Assembly: GCA_018136815.1 (NCBI GenBank)
Contig: CM030944.1
Span: 1,878,145-1,942,144, forward strand
From: Isochrysis galbana
Taxonomy: Eukaryota; Haptophyta; Isochrysidales; Isochrysidaceae
Direction: 5' to 3'
DNA: 64,000 bases
This document shows positions 10,239 to 20,328 of this stretch, one piece after another. A model generated the notes under the pieces. That model had not been told where the DNA came from and searched no databases. It worked only from the letters and a program-made list of their open reading frames with translations. The translations under genes and the position numbers were made by a program. The stretch's first letter is position 1; every line of letters starts with the position of its first letter.

Positions 10239-11200
10239 TCACCGTTGTTGGTCTCTGCGAACAAGCATCGGCGCTTCCTTGCGAAAGACGCGTGTCACAC
10301 GCTCGCCAGAGGAGTCAAATAAGTGCCAGAGCATAGTGTCGGGTCCCTCGAGACCCCGCTTCCACAAGAGCACGCCACCCCGGTAGGCCACCAGCTCCGA
10401 GCCCTCCCAACGCGCGCAATAACGAAGTGTGCGTCCGAGAGGATCCTTGCCATACTCCCTCTCGCGCCCATCCAGCCTGAGGGGTCGGACCAGGCAAACC
10501 GCAAGCGGCACTCAGACAGTGGCGGAAACGAGGCCTAATGAACTCGGAAATGCTGATGGCACTGCGTTCGACAGCATGCGCTCGGCACGCAGGCATGAAG
10601 TAGGCCACCAGGGCAATCTTGGGGCGCGCACTCGAGATCAATGCTGTGCACAAAGGGGAAGTTGGTCTCGAGGCTGAGATGCCAACGCGTCTGGTTTGAG
10701 ATGACATTGCGCATCTTTCCGACGCCGTAGTCTTGATCTTTGGCCGCCTGCTGGACCTGCCACCAACAAAAGGGTATAAATGAGCCTGACGATGAGTTTG
10801 CACGAGAGATGCAGCGTGCGCAGAGTTGGGGGCACATCCCCCTCCCACCGGATGCGCAGCCGATCAGGCGGCTCCTCACAAGGAAGGGTGCTCCCATAGA
10901 GACCATGTAGGCCCGAAAGTCGCCACGAATCTCCGTGTTCAGCCAGTACCCCGTTAGATCGACGGGCTTTGGCGGTGCGGAAGGGGGTGGTAGCGAGGGC
11001 GAGCGGCCCATCAGCGGGACGGCCGCCTTGACGAGCCTCGCGTGCCTCCACGAGGTCTTTCCCGACTGGATGCGGCGGCGCGGGAGGAGCGAGTGTGCAA
11101 GTAGCACCAGCGGCACGAGCGCCGCTCCCCAGATCAGCGCCGCTTCGACGGGATGGCTCGAGAGCGAGGCGGGCGCCGAGGCGGAAGGCGACGCCATCAA
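10239..11200 (-). CDS. Membrane-anchored lipocalin/FABP-like protein
   Basis: Three exons are inferred: 11200-10880, 10756-10632 and 10476-10239. The junctions are GT-AG and the phases (0 and 2) close exactly, giving 227 residues. An N-terminal hydrophobic segment (AALIWGAALVPLVLLAHSLL) is followed by a basic linker. A domain of about 140 residues then starts DLTGYW and contains GDFRAYMVSMGAPFL, QTRWHLSLET, ELDGRERE and a final CARWEGSELV...WHLFDSSGERVTRVFRK. This order of short strands, with a W-x-L/DG-x-E pattern and a terminal F/VTRVF strand, resembles fatty-acid-binding/lipocalin barrels. The ligand is unknown. The start codon is about 20 nt from a GA/CT tract at 11221-11370. The gene is divergent from DSCC1. 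Confidence 0.6.
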
Positions 11201-11220
11201 GCCGGCGCGCGGCGGGGAGA

Positions 11221-11370
11221 GCGGGGGGGTCTCTCTCGCGTTCTTTCTTTCCCTTCCTCTCTCTCTCCCTTACTTTTTACTCCTACTCTACTCTCTCTTT
11301 CTCTCCCCCTTCTCTCTCGCTCTCCCCCCCCCCCCCCCCACTCCCCGCCCCCCCCCCACCCCCCCTCTCT
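11221..11370. promoter_or_regulatory. CT/C homopyrimidine tract at lipocalin-like gene start
   Basis: The tract is nearly continuous C/T on the plus strand and sits immediately 5' of the minus-strand gene, so the coding strand reads GA/G. A 5' UTR or core-promoter role is inferred from its recurrence at other starts. Confidence 0.45.
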
Positions 11371-12143
11371 CTCTCTAGTATTTCTTTTATTTTTAAACCA
11401 CGGCAGAGACATAGGAAGGAACGCCGCCGTCCGCTGCTCGTCGCCCTTTCTTTTGTTCACGTTTCCGTGTGTGCGCTTTCTAGGGGTAACTGGTAACTGG
11501 AGCCTGGCGTGGCCTAGACTAATTGTATTGTGCATTGTGCTAGTGCCATTCGCCTGCTCCACCCTTAGAAAACAAGGAGGCGAAATGGCGAAAGGGGATG
11601 GTGGCGGGTAAGCTTGAGCGCTTGTGTGTGTGTGTTAGCGTGGGGGCTGGAGGCGCGCGCGGCGGCGAGGGAAAGAGAGGGGAGGCGACGCTCCTGTTTT
11701 CTTTTCGCCGCTCTTCGCGCGCCCGCTGCTCCGTTGGCGTTCACCTGCGCAAAAACTAAAGTACTAAAGTTCGCTGTCTAGGAATAGCGCAGAGTCCCAT
11801 ATGCCCCGTCCCCCCCCAGCGGTATCGCGGGCGGCTGACACCTCGGTATCGAAGTTTTCCCGCGCTTTCCCCCCTCTCTCTCTCGTCTTCCTTGGAAGCC
11901 TCCACCACGAAAGCTCCCTCACCCGTATCTCCTCTCTTCTGTACTGGGCCTCTCATTATATGTGAAACTAGGACCGCCCGACCCGCGGCGCGGTGGAGAA
12001 GCTTGCTGTGTGAGACAGCCGATCAGACTAGAGATGAAAAGAACGACGAAAATACAGATATGAAGGGGGGAGAGGACGAGGGGGGGAGGCGGCAGTGTGC
12101 GCCGGTGCGAGGCCTCGAGGGTGGGGTAGGAGAGGGGGAAAAG

Positions 12144-12209
12144 AGAAAAACAAAGAGAGAGCGAGAAAAGACAGAATATAGGGGGAATAGGGAGAAGAGA
12201 GAGAGAAAT

Positions 12210-12283
<74 letters not shown>

Positions 12284-12343
12284 AGAGAGAGAGAGAGGGA
12301 GGGAGGGAGGGAGGCCGGGAGGGAGGGAGGCCGGGAGAGAGGG
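12144..12343. promoter_or_regulatory. GA-rich tract abutting the DSCC1 start
   Basis: About 200 bp of purine-rich sequence, including about 70 bp of near-perfect (GA)n and a GGGA repeat, ends about 16 nt before the inferred ATG at 12360. Confidence 0.5.
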
Positions 12344-12359
12344 AGGCCGGGGGGTAGGG

Positions 12360-14742
12360 ATGGTAAGCCTCGCGTTTGCACCCGGCTTTAGCGACGCGTC
12401 CTACAAGTTGATCGAGCTCGACGAGCCCGTTCTCCAGGTAGACAGACGCATGCGGCTGGAGGCGCTCGCTCTGCAAGAGGAGACGGCCCTCTCTCCATCT
12501 CTCCCTCCCTCCCTCCCAGCTTCTCTCGCCGCCTCCTCCTCATTCGTACTCTCTACTTCTTCCCTTCATGTTCCTCTTCTCACCCTACGCCCCCCTCACC
12601 CCTCTGTACCCCTCACTCCTTCCTTCCCCTGCCTTACCCCGCTCGCCCTGCCTCTCCCTTGCCCTGCTTCCCCCCTCCGTCCCTCTGCCCCTCCCTTCCT
12701 GCCACAGGCGGAGTTGCTTGCAGGCGGGAGCCTCTGACTCACTACCCGGTCTTTCACTTTTCACTCGCCTGCTCTCGCCTACCTACTACCTCCCTGCTAT
12801 CTCAATCTCCCTCTCTTGTCTGTACACCCACGTTCAAAAGGGAGGCAGAAGCTCTCTAAGCAGGCAGCGCGCGACTCGCCCTCTGTCCACCCTTCCAATA
12901 GCGAGACAGCTTCGCTCCGGAGTGTTCTCTCTCCGTCGCAGAGGTTGGCAGTCACCTTGCATTCCTATCTCTCATTCTGCCTCTCCACTACCTCCAACCC
13001 GCTCTCTCTGTGTCCTTCCTTGGCCCACAACCTCACATGAGAAGACCAATCTTCCTCTGCCTGCCACCTGTTCTGCTGCATCTTTCAATCGAGTGCACCA
13101 TTCCGCTCACCTACCTATAGGAACTTCTCATGGACGGCGGCACAGTGGCAATCAAGGGCCGTGACGCCGACGAGGCTGTCCTTACGACCTGCAGCCAATC
13201 GTATGCCATCCGGCTGGCAGACTCGTCCAACACAATGCTCCTCATCCGTGGGGCTGTGGAGGTGCACGGCCCAGAGGCGGCGCCCAGCACAGACGCAGCG
13301 AGTCGTACTGTGACTGCGGTGCGCACTGTCTCGCGGACTGATGTGACCGCTGCTGAGGAAGATGGCGAGGCGGCAGGCGCGCCTGAAATGACGTCTCCCA
13401 TTCAGATCCAAGCGCGTGTCCAAGAGCACTTTGAGTTGGTTCGCTGCGCTCCGCGGCTGGGCCGTACGCGTGCGCTCCTGGCCTCATGTCCCTACGCGGG
13501 CGAGGCGGCCGACGCGGCGCTGGATGCAGCCCCGAGAGCAGAGCTTGAGGAGGCACTGACACCCAATCGACCGAGCGGGCGACCCACTCTTGAGAAGCTG
13601 GAGAGAGAAGCCCAGTATGTGCCTCCACGCAGCTGGATGGCTGCGCTTGTTACCAGGATATGGAGGGTGGCATGCTTCCGGGGCTTGCTAGACCGCGCGC
13701 TCGGCTCCGCCCATCGTGCACACACTACTACCTCTGCGCTGCGCTACCCTGTCCCTGATGATCTGCTGTCCGCTTACTCTTAGATGTTCCGAAGCTGAGT
13801 TGCGTGCTGCATTGCAACGTCATCGCGCGATCGAGATCCGTGGGAGGTGGTGCCTGCTCGATCCGGAGTTCGAGTCGGACGCGATCGAATCCATCCTTGC
13901 GCTCTGCGTGGAGCGCGGCTGGGCGATGGAGGCCATTCCTGTGGCTGAGGCTGTGGCTGTGCTGGCGCCACAGTACGGCGAGACTATGGTGAGGATTGCT
14001 GCGTGACCATCTTGTCATGCCTATCTTTGTATGGCACGGAGAGGCTTTGCTCAACACGGTAGCGCAAGACTCAGTGGCCACTTCGATGGAGAAGGTGGGC
14101 TGGGCGTGCTCATCTGAATAACAATAGTCGTATGGCCCGGCCACCTCCGTTTAGGTCCGACACTGCATACGCAGCAACTCCGTGATCGCTTGTGCTCCAT
14201 GGGCCGTTTGGCAATCTGCAGCGGAAAAAGATGAGCTCGCCTTAGATCCCCGCGCCATCAGCCGCTTCCGCGCTCACGCGATGTTACTCGAGACTGGCGC
14301 CTGGCCAAAGGATGTTTTTTACGAGGTGAGATGTCGACGTATGGGCACGCTTCCGGGCCGCGGTTGTGTTCGGGATCTCAGGTGCGCTCTGATAGTTTAC
14401 GTCCCTTCCTCGCCCTAGGCATGGGCAGACGCCGTCCCCTTTGACATTGAGATTTGCGATTCTGACCTTGACGGGCAGGCCGTGATCATTCCGCCCGATC
14501 CGGGAGCTCCAAAAGACATGCCACCTACAGTCCGCGCCCTGCCGGTGGACACCATGCCCGCCACTCCGATGGCGCGATTCGCGCTGCTCTTTGGCGTGAA
14601 GCCGTCTTGGACCATGCGTGAACTCATTGCATACCTCGAGGAACTGATCGCGCCGGGCACCTCGGCCGAGACTCTGGTGCTTAAATACGCCCGTTGTGTT
14701 GTAGCCAGCGATGGATCACGCACATACGTGGCGCGCTCGTGA
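12360..14742 (+). CDS. DSCC1: Sister chromatid cohesion protein DCC1 homologue
   Basis: Five exons are inferred (12360-12437, 13121-13614, 13784-13988, 14155-14325, 14419-14742). All junctions are GT-AG with matching phases, giving 423 residues, close to the usual 390-400. The N-terminus VSLAFAPGFSDASYKLIELD joins to ELLMDGGTVAIKGRDADEAV and YAIRLADSSNTMLLI, the typical DCC1 opening. After it come FELVRCAPRLGRTRALL, then CSEAELRAALQRHRAIEIRG with W-C-L-L-D-P-E, and the C-terminal winged-helix region ending LKYARCVVASDGSRTYVAR. Known family members join CTF8 and CTF18 in the alternative RFC that loads PCNA and supports sister-chromatid cohesion at replication forks. The 683-bp first intron is long and CT-rich. 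Confidence 0.85.
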
Positions 14743-15600
14743 TGTCGTCTTGCTGTGGAGCCACACCCCACATCTTGGAAGCGCACCAGTTACTGCGCGG
14801 TCGCACCTGCACTGTCAATGATGCCTGCCTTTGGGATGACGGCGGGTGAGCTGGATGAGGGCGAGAGTGTGAGAGAGGTCTTGTGTCGCTTTTGTCTTGG
14901 TGTAGCCCGTCCGCTTGCTTGTTTTTATCCATTGTCCATCACCCCTAGGTGTCCAAGTTCCGAGGATTGCCCCCAGCCCCAATAAAGGTGGCGTTCCGTC
15001 GAAAGTGGACCATTCTTTTTTTACTGCGTATCCGTGGCTACAATGGCCTAGCATAAGATCTTCTGCCCGACGCTGCTTGGATTCCGCACAAAGGAAACTA
15101 CATTTCAGCTATACCCTTCCTAAGAACATGGGACAAGACAGATTGTAACACGGGCGACGACAGTACTCGCCAAACCAACTACCCCATACATCGGCATTTA
15201 CATTTACTCAGGAAAACGGCTAAGTCTCCTCAGCCCGCCCCGGAGTGCGGAGGCTGAATATCCCAGCAAGGCCCCGACGCTCACGACCTCGGCGACATCT
15301 TTGCGTTTAAAAAAACTTGATGTTAAATTGCCGGATATTTTGTGGATATTTTTGCGGGATATTTGGCATTTGGCATTTGCCAAATTATGTGGGTCCGATT
15401 TTGTGGATATTTCTGCCAAGGCCCAATGGCGGAGGCTAAAGGGCCGAGGGAGTGACGGATCCGAGGTTACCACTGCCTCAGATGGGAACAGAAGGGACGG
15501 AAGGGAAGCGGCGAGAGGCGCGGCGGAAGTTGGGGGGTGGCCAATGACGGGCTGGACCACCTCCTCAGCAGAGATAATAATAATAATAATCAATGTTATA
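14743..15600. other. No gene; GGATATTT-box cluster
   Basis: Positions 15320-15420 hold four GGATATTT words in about 90 bp (15336, 15346, 15357, 15405), resembling the box clusters elsewhere in the window. No open frame with domain support was seen. A polyadenylation-like AATAAA lies at 14981, about 240 nt after the DSCC1 stop. Confidence 0.45.
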
Positions 15601-15735
15601 TCCTAGCCAACCCCACTAGCTAATTGGACATAACGTCTCAGTCCCGGAATCCCGCCATGCCTGACGGGCCAGGTGTCCGAGTGATACCGGGGGGTGGGGG
15701 CACTGCCCCCTCCCCTCGATATTTGTCCTCCCCCC
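15601..15735 (+). repeat. Inverted repeat pair, right copy
   Basis: This is the reverse complement of 9690-9832. It starts at TATCCTAGCCAACCCCACTA and ends in the ATTTGTCCTCC word. Confidence 0.75.
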
Positions 15736-16046
15736 AGTGCACGCACCGACCCCGCGCACCCCAGCGCGTCCTCTCCTCGAGTCCACGCTGGGGGAAAACC
15801 CCTTTCGGGTAAAAGCAACGGGGGGGGGGGGGGGGCACTCGTGAGATAGGAGCCCAGAAGCGCTAATCTCCCTCGCTAGAGCGAGTGGCCGCGGCGAGCC
15901 GCGGCCCTTCCCTCCTGGCTCTGGCGCCCCCGTCTTCTCTTACCCAAACGGGGCGAGAAGACACGTTTTCTGCCGGAGGGGGGAGCTGCCGCTCCCCCTC
16001 CCCTCCCTCTTCCCTTTTCCTCCTCTCTTCCCTGCGGCGGGGGCCC

Positions 16047-16452
16047 ATGGCGCGCGCCTGCGGCCCCTCTTCAGGTCCCCAGGTGGCCAGCAGGGGCCTG
16101 GGAGCGCAGCTCAGGGGGCAGGTGAGGCTGGGGTATGGCCCTGGCCCCTCCTGCCTCTCCCTCGCTGGCGCTCCGAGCCCCTGCGGGTCGACTGGAGCTG
16201 GCTGGGGGGTCCTGAACAGGGGGGCCCAGGGGGAGGAGGGGCTGGTCAGAGGGATGGGCTGGCCACGACAGGCCAGGGCGGGCGAATGAGGCGTGCCTGT
16301 GGGGAGAGGAATGGGTCAGCAGGGCAGTGTGCTCCTGGCAAGCCATCAGGCGTGCCAGGAGAGTGGGTGGTTCCTCCCCCATGGCAGGGGAGGAGTGGAG
16401 AGAGAGGGGGGCTCGTGCCCCCCCATGGGCGAACTAAGTATAAACTTAGTTC
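16047..16452 (-). repeat. Hairpin-headed repeat, family B copy 2
   Basis: This is an inverted homologue of 499-958. Its head is a perfect 9-bp-arm palindrome at 16431-16452 (GAACTAAGT, loop ATAA, ACTTAGTTC). The minus-strand peptide shares LLARLMACQE and FARPGLSWPAHP with copy 1. Confidence 0.75.
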
Positions 16453-16702
16453 ACCTCCTCAGCAGAGAAAGGCGGGAGGACGGGCTTGGGCGAGGGCGAG
16501 CGCGACGACGGAGCGGACATGGCTGGGCAGATCGGGTTGGATAGGCTAGGGTTGAGGGCTTGGAGGGGTTTGGGTTTGGTATTGAGGTAGTGTTGAGAAC
16601 GAGGGACGAGAACGGGAACGAGAACGAGAACGAGAGCGACGAACGAAGAACGACAGACGACAGACGGCTAGGGGCCGATGGACCGACGAGATGACACTAC
16701 AC

Positions 16703-17350
16703 TCACGTCAACACTCTCCACACTAACGTATCCCTATCACGGAACGCACAGGAACCCGCTGACAGATCGAACAGGGAAGAGAATGCCGACAAGAGAGCGA
16801 CGGGGCGACGGACGATACCCCCAATCCCCAGGGTGCTCGCCGCGTCAGTCTTCACGATGAATTCCTTGTCGGCCCGCGGTGCGGCGAGCACCGGAGCAGA
16901 GGTGATGAGCTCGATGAGGCGGGCGATGGCCGCCTGGCACTCAGGGGACTGCGACTGCTGGGCGACATCAACTCCGGTGCGAGTGAGGTCGGTGAGGGGA
17001 GCCGCAATATGCGCGAAGCCTTTGATGAAACGGCGGTAGTACGAGCACAGACCGAGGAACGAGCGGACCTTCTCGAGCGAATTAATGTGACACGGGTCAA
17101 TTGAGCGCACCGCCTCGATATTCTTGGGGTCCATCTCCAGGCCACGTCGGGAGACAATGTGGCCTAGGTACTCTCCCTTGATCGCGAAGAGGAGGCACTT
17201 CGTCGCCTTGCACGACAGCCCCGCCCAACGCAAGCATTCGAGTACGAGATCGAGGCGGTGGAGCATCTGCTCGAACGAGGCCTCAATGCGCTCATCAAGC
17301 GTCGCGCCAGTACCCGTCGACCAGACGCCAATGTCGTCCAAGTAGGGCAT
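16703..17350 (-). mobile_element. Ty3/gypsy-type reverse transcriptase/RNase H remnant
   Basis: The minus-strand frame contains MPYLDDIGVWS, the YxDD catalytic box of reverse transcriptase. It is followed by the thumb/connection blocks GLSCKATKCLLF, EYLGHIVSRRGLEMDPKNIEAV, VRSFLGLCSYYRRFIKGFA and APLTDLTR, then the start of RNase H (EFIVKTDAASTLGIGGI), where homology stops. This order is diagnostic of Ty3/gypsy pol. Upstream RT motifs are only weakly visible in another frame with a stop (near 17351-17410). No integrase or LTRs were seen, so the copy is degenerate. Confidence 0.82.
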
Positions 17351-17592
17351 GCAGCGAACGGAAGAGCGGCGCCAATCGAGGAAAGGCTATCGAGCGAAGA
17401 AGAGTTCAGTTCGAGCGTAGACGATCTTACGAGGAACGGTAGCGACGAGGAACGAGACGGGGGACGACACGATGGAAAGCGGTGCGATGAATCGAACTTA
17501 GGCTGGAAGGGCTGGCGTACAAGGGGTGGCGGTCCAGGCGGTCGGGCCAGGGCGTAATCCACGAAGCAAACGGCGGCCGCCTCGCCAAATCC

Positions 17593-17955
17593 CTAGCGGC
17601 GGCTGCGACCGAGGACAATGAGGCGGCGGAGGTAGGCGCGGTGGGCCTCGGGGACCTCCGCCTCACCTTCGCAGAGAAAGCGCATGAATGGCTGGCAGTA
17701 GTACGGCGAATGCGCACCATCGCCAGTGCCATAGCGCCAGTTGTCTGGGTGGTCGGGGCGACCTGTGTCGGTGTCCGGTGGCGAAGGGCGGAATGCGCAA
17801 TAGGCACATCCCGTGGCATTCGTCCACACCCCGCCCTCTGACGTGGGGCGTTGTGTGCGGGGGGTAGTTAGAGTGGCGTCGGTGGGGCGAGCCCTGGCGA
17901 AGGATGCTGCCAGGCCTGCGTGTCCGCAAAAGCGTGACATGGGATCGAAGTCCAC
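17593..17955 (-). pseudogene. Cys/His-rich frame upstream of the Ty3 remnant, possibly retroelement-derived
   Basis: This 120-codon minus-strand frame is on the 5' side of the RT remnant. It has spaced cysteines (FCGHAGLAA, GCAYCAF, SPYYCQPFMRFLC) and a tail PEAHRAYLRRLI. It could be part of a gag/pol polyprotein or an unrelated remnant. No canonical CCHC knuckle is present. Confidence 0.35.
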
Positions 17956-18046
17956 TTTGGCGTTACGCCACGAGTCTTGGTCCCACTTAGCACCCTCAGG
18001 GTGGCCGAGGCCATCGGCGGGAGGGGCGCAACGGCGACTCTTCTGT

Positions 18047-18312
18047 GGCGGGGGGGCGTCGAGTGGGGGGCCCAGGGGGAGGAGGGGTTGGTCAGAGCGA
18101 GAAGCAGGCCAACGCGGGCCAGGGCGTGCGATCTGTGCCCGACTGCCCGACTCTCAGGGAGAGTCTGGGCAGTCTGGGTGAGTCCCCCCTACCCCCTACA
18201 TGCCAAGAGGCAGCGCAGGGGGGGTGGATGGTTCTCGTCCCCCATGAGGGGAGTCGAGAGAGTGGGGGGGGCGCGAGGCCCCCCTCCATGGCGACCAATC
18301 ATAAGATTAGTG
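18047..18312 (-). repeat. Hairpin-headed repeat, family B copy 3 (short)
   Basis: This diverged inverted copy of the family B head has a G/C-rich body and an AATC-ATAA-GATT hairpin near 18298-18310. Confidence 0.55.
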
Positions 18313-19767
18313 CGCAAGGTAGGTGGGAGGAGTGATAAGGGGAGCGGGCGTGGCTACGAGATAAATTTGCAGGGCCGCGCGCGTGGCGCGTGGCGTGACT
18401 ATTAAGAAGTTTTTTTACATACACCACTAGCTATCTCCCACCACTTGTATCGTAGCCTATTGATTGGTCTATAGCTATAGCTGCTGCAATTTTCACATAC
18501 ACATACCTGCCTAACCGGTAACCGGTGGCCGCGCTCGAGCAATCCCTCCAATGCATCGTAGATGTAGATGAGTAAAATCTCTAGCCCATCACCTTTCAAT
18601 TTGTTTGTAGGTTGTAGGTTGTAGTAAACAAAATTTCGACGTCCAAAGCGAGAGCCAATTCAATTGTAATATCTCGAGGTCGTTGCTCTTGTTAGGAAAG
18701 GTAGTCCTCAAGGCTGCAGTAGTGCAGTAGTTGAGTCTCCCACCCACACCCTCTTGACGGAGCCGTTCGACATAGCCGTGCAAGTGTCCGAAATTCTCAG
18801 CGAACCTTCATTTAACATTTAACGTCGGAGATGATGAGATAGATGCCGGCCGCCGCGCCGCTCTTCCCGTCCTCGGTTGTCCTCTCGTTGTTCGTCTCGT
18901 CCTTCTCCCTCTCGTCGATCGCGGTTCCCTCCTCCTCCTCCTCTTCCTTTTCGTCCTGAAGCTCCTTGGAATCTTGCACGCCGTCGAGGCGCGCGCGGCG
19001 CCACCACCGCCAGCTCGCCAGCTCCTCCTCTCGCATCTACTCCTTCTCCTCTTCCGAACTCCGGCGCGATGACGACCGCAGCCGTTTGGAAGCTGTGAGC
19101 GCAGCGGTGGGCGGTGGGTGATGAGGTGGTAATGTGGTAATTCAAAATTCATGCTCTTGCTCATGCGGATTGCAGGGGTGTGTGGATGGAGGTGGTTAGT
19201 GGGCAGCCACGTGCTTGCTTGAGTGTGAGGCCCAAGGTAGTGCGCACGGCCTAGGCCGGACCCCGGAAACCCAAGAAAAAGGAAAGAAGAGGGGAAGGGA
19301 AGGAGGTGGAGCGGAGGAAAACAAGGGCGGTGTCGGTAGAAAGGTGAAAGATATCTAGACAGTAGTAGGTGATAGCCCCGAATCTTCAGATTTTTCTTTA
19401 CTAGTTAGTAGTACTATAATCTCGATCTATACTATGTTGTAGTTGAAGCTGTGTGGGAATGTGGGAAGGATGCCCCTGAGGCTACCCCGGCACCTCATGG
19501 GCACACGTCAAGGCGTGGGCAAGGAGTAGTTTGAAGCACCCGTTTGCATGCTCCGGCAGTAAAGAGTCAATCGTCAATCTTGAGCAAAAAAGCTCAGAGC
19601 TCAGCACCTCCTATAGCGTCGCCATGCGACACTCGAACACAACACGCATTATGTGTATGCCCCATCGGAAAACTTGAATCTAGCGAGAACGTGCGAGGCC
19701 CAAACACTACAAGAAAGAACCCAAATCGACTAGAAGAAGCAACCGGTCCGCGAAGATGGCAGCACCG
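18313..19767. other. No supported gene
   Basis: A 118-codon Arg-rich minus frame (18808-19164) is driven by CTC/CTT runs and is not supported. The rest is non-coding by eye. Confidence 0.35.
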
Positions 19768-20067
19768 CTCTCAATACGGGCCGTCGGTGATGTCATATAA
19801 ACATGAGCGGTCGTAGGCGGGCACAGCAAGCTCAACGAAAGAGGTGAAGCATCTCGACGGTTCACAAGTGGAAGCACTTGCCTCTCGCCCTAACCCAGAT
19901 GGTGTCGACACGACGCTGCTCTCAATACGGGCCGTCGGTGGTGTCACGTAAACATGAGCGGTCGTAGGCGGGCACAGCAAGCTCAAAGAAAGAGGTGAAG
20001 CATCTCGACGGTTCACAAGTGGAAGCACTTGCCTCTCGCCCTAACCCAGATGGTGTCGACACGAGAC
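19768..20067. repeat. 151-bp tandem duplication
   Basis: Two consecutive near-identical units start with CTCTCAATACGGGCCGTCGG (19768 and 19919) and run through GGTGTCGACACGA. They lie about 260 bp beyond the 3' end of the SulP gene. Confidence 0.9.
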
Positions 20068-20328
20068 GAGAGCAAAGGTGCAATGTCTACCACCGAGCTC
20101 CCGACGTCCAAGCCCCAGCCCATGCACCTGGGCGTCCTCTCGACCACGCGGCGCCTAGCTTCAAAGCCAATCTTCAACGAGTCCAGCCGCGACAGTCGCA
20201 TCCAGACCGCGCCTGCCGCCCGTCCTCCCTAGAGATCGGGAGCAACGCCGCCTCAGTCTACACGGCGTGCCCGCGCGACGTGAACCTATGTCGTGTAGCC
20301 GCGATAGGAGCACTTAGTGCTCTAGCTT

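Noticed and set aside
10535-11200. Continuous 221-codon minus frame as a single-exon gene
   Set aside because: Its middle (10757-10879) and end have no protein-like pattern, while splicing out GT-AG introns with matching phase restores a continuous barrel-like sequence.
18808-19164. Arg-rich minus-strand frame of 118 codons
   Set aside because: It arises from CTC/CTT-rich sequence; all three frames on this strand are open, which is typical of composition and not coding.
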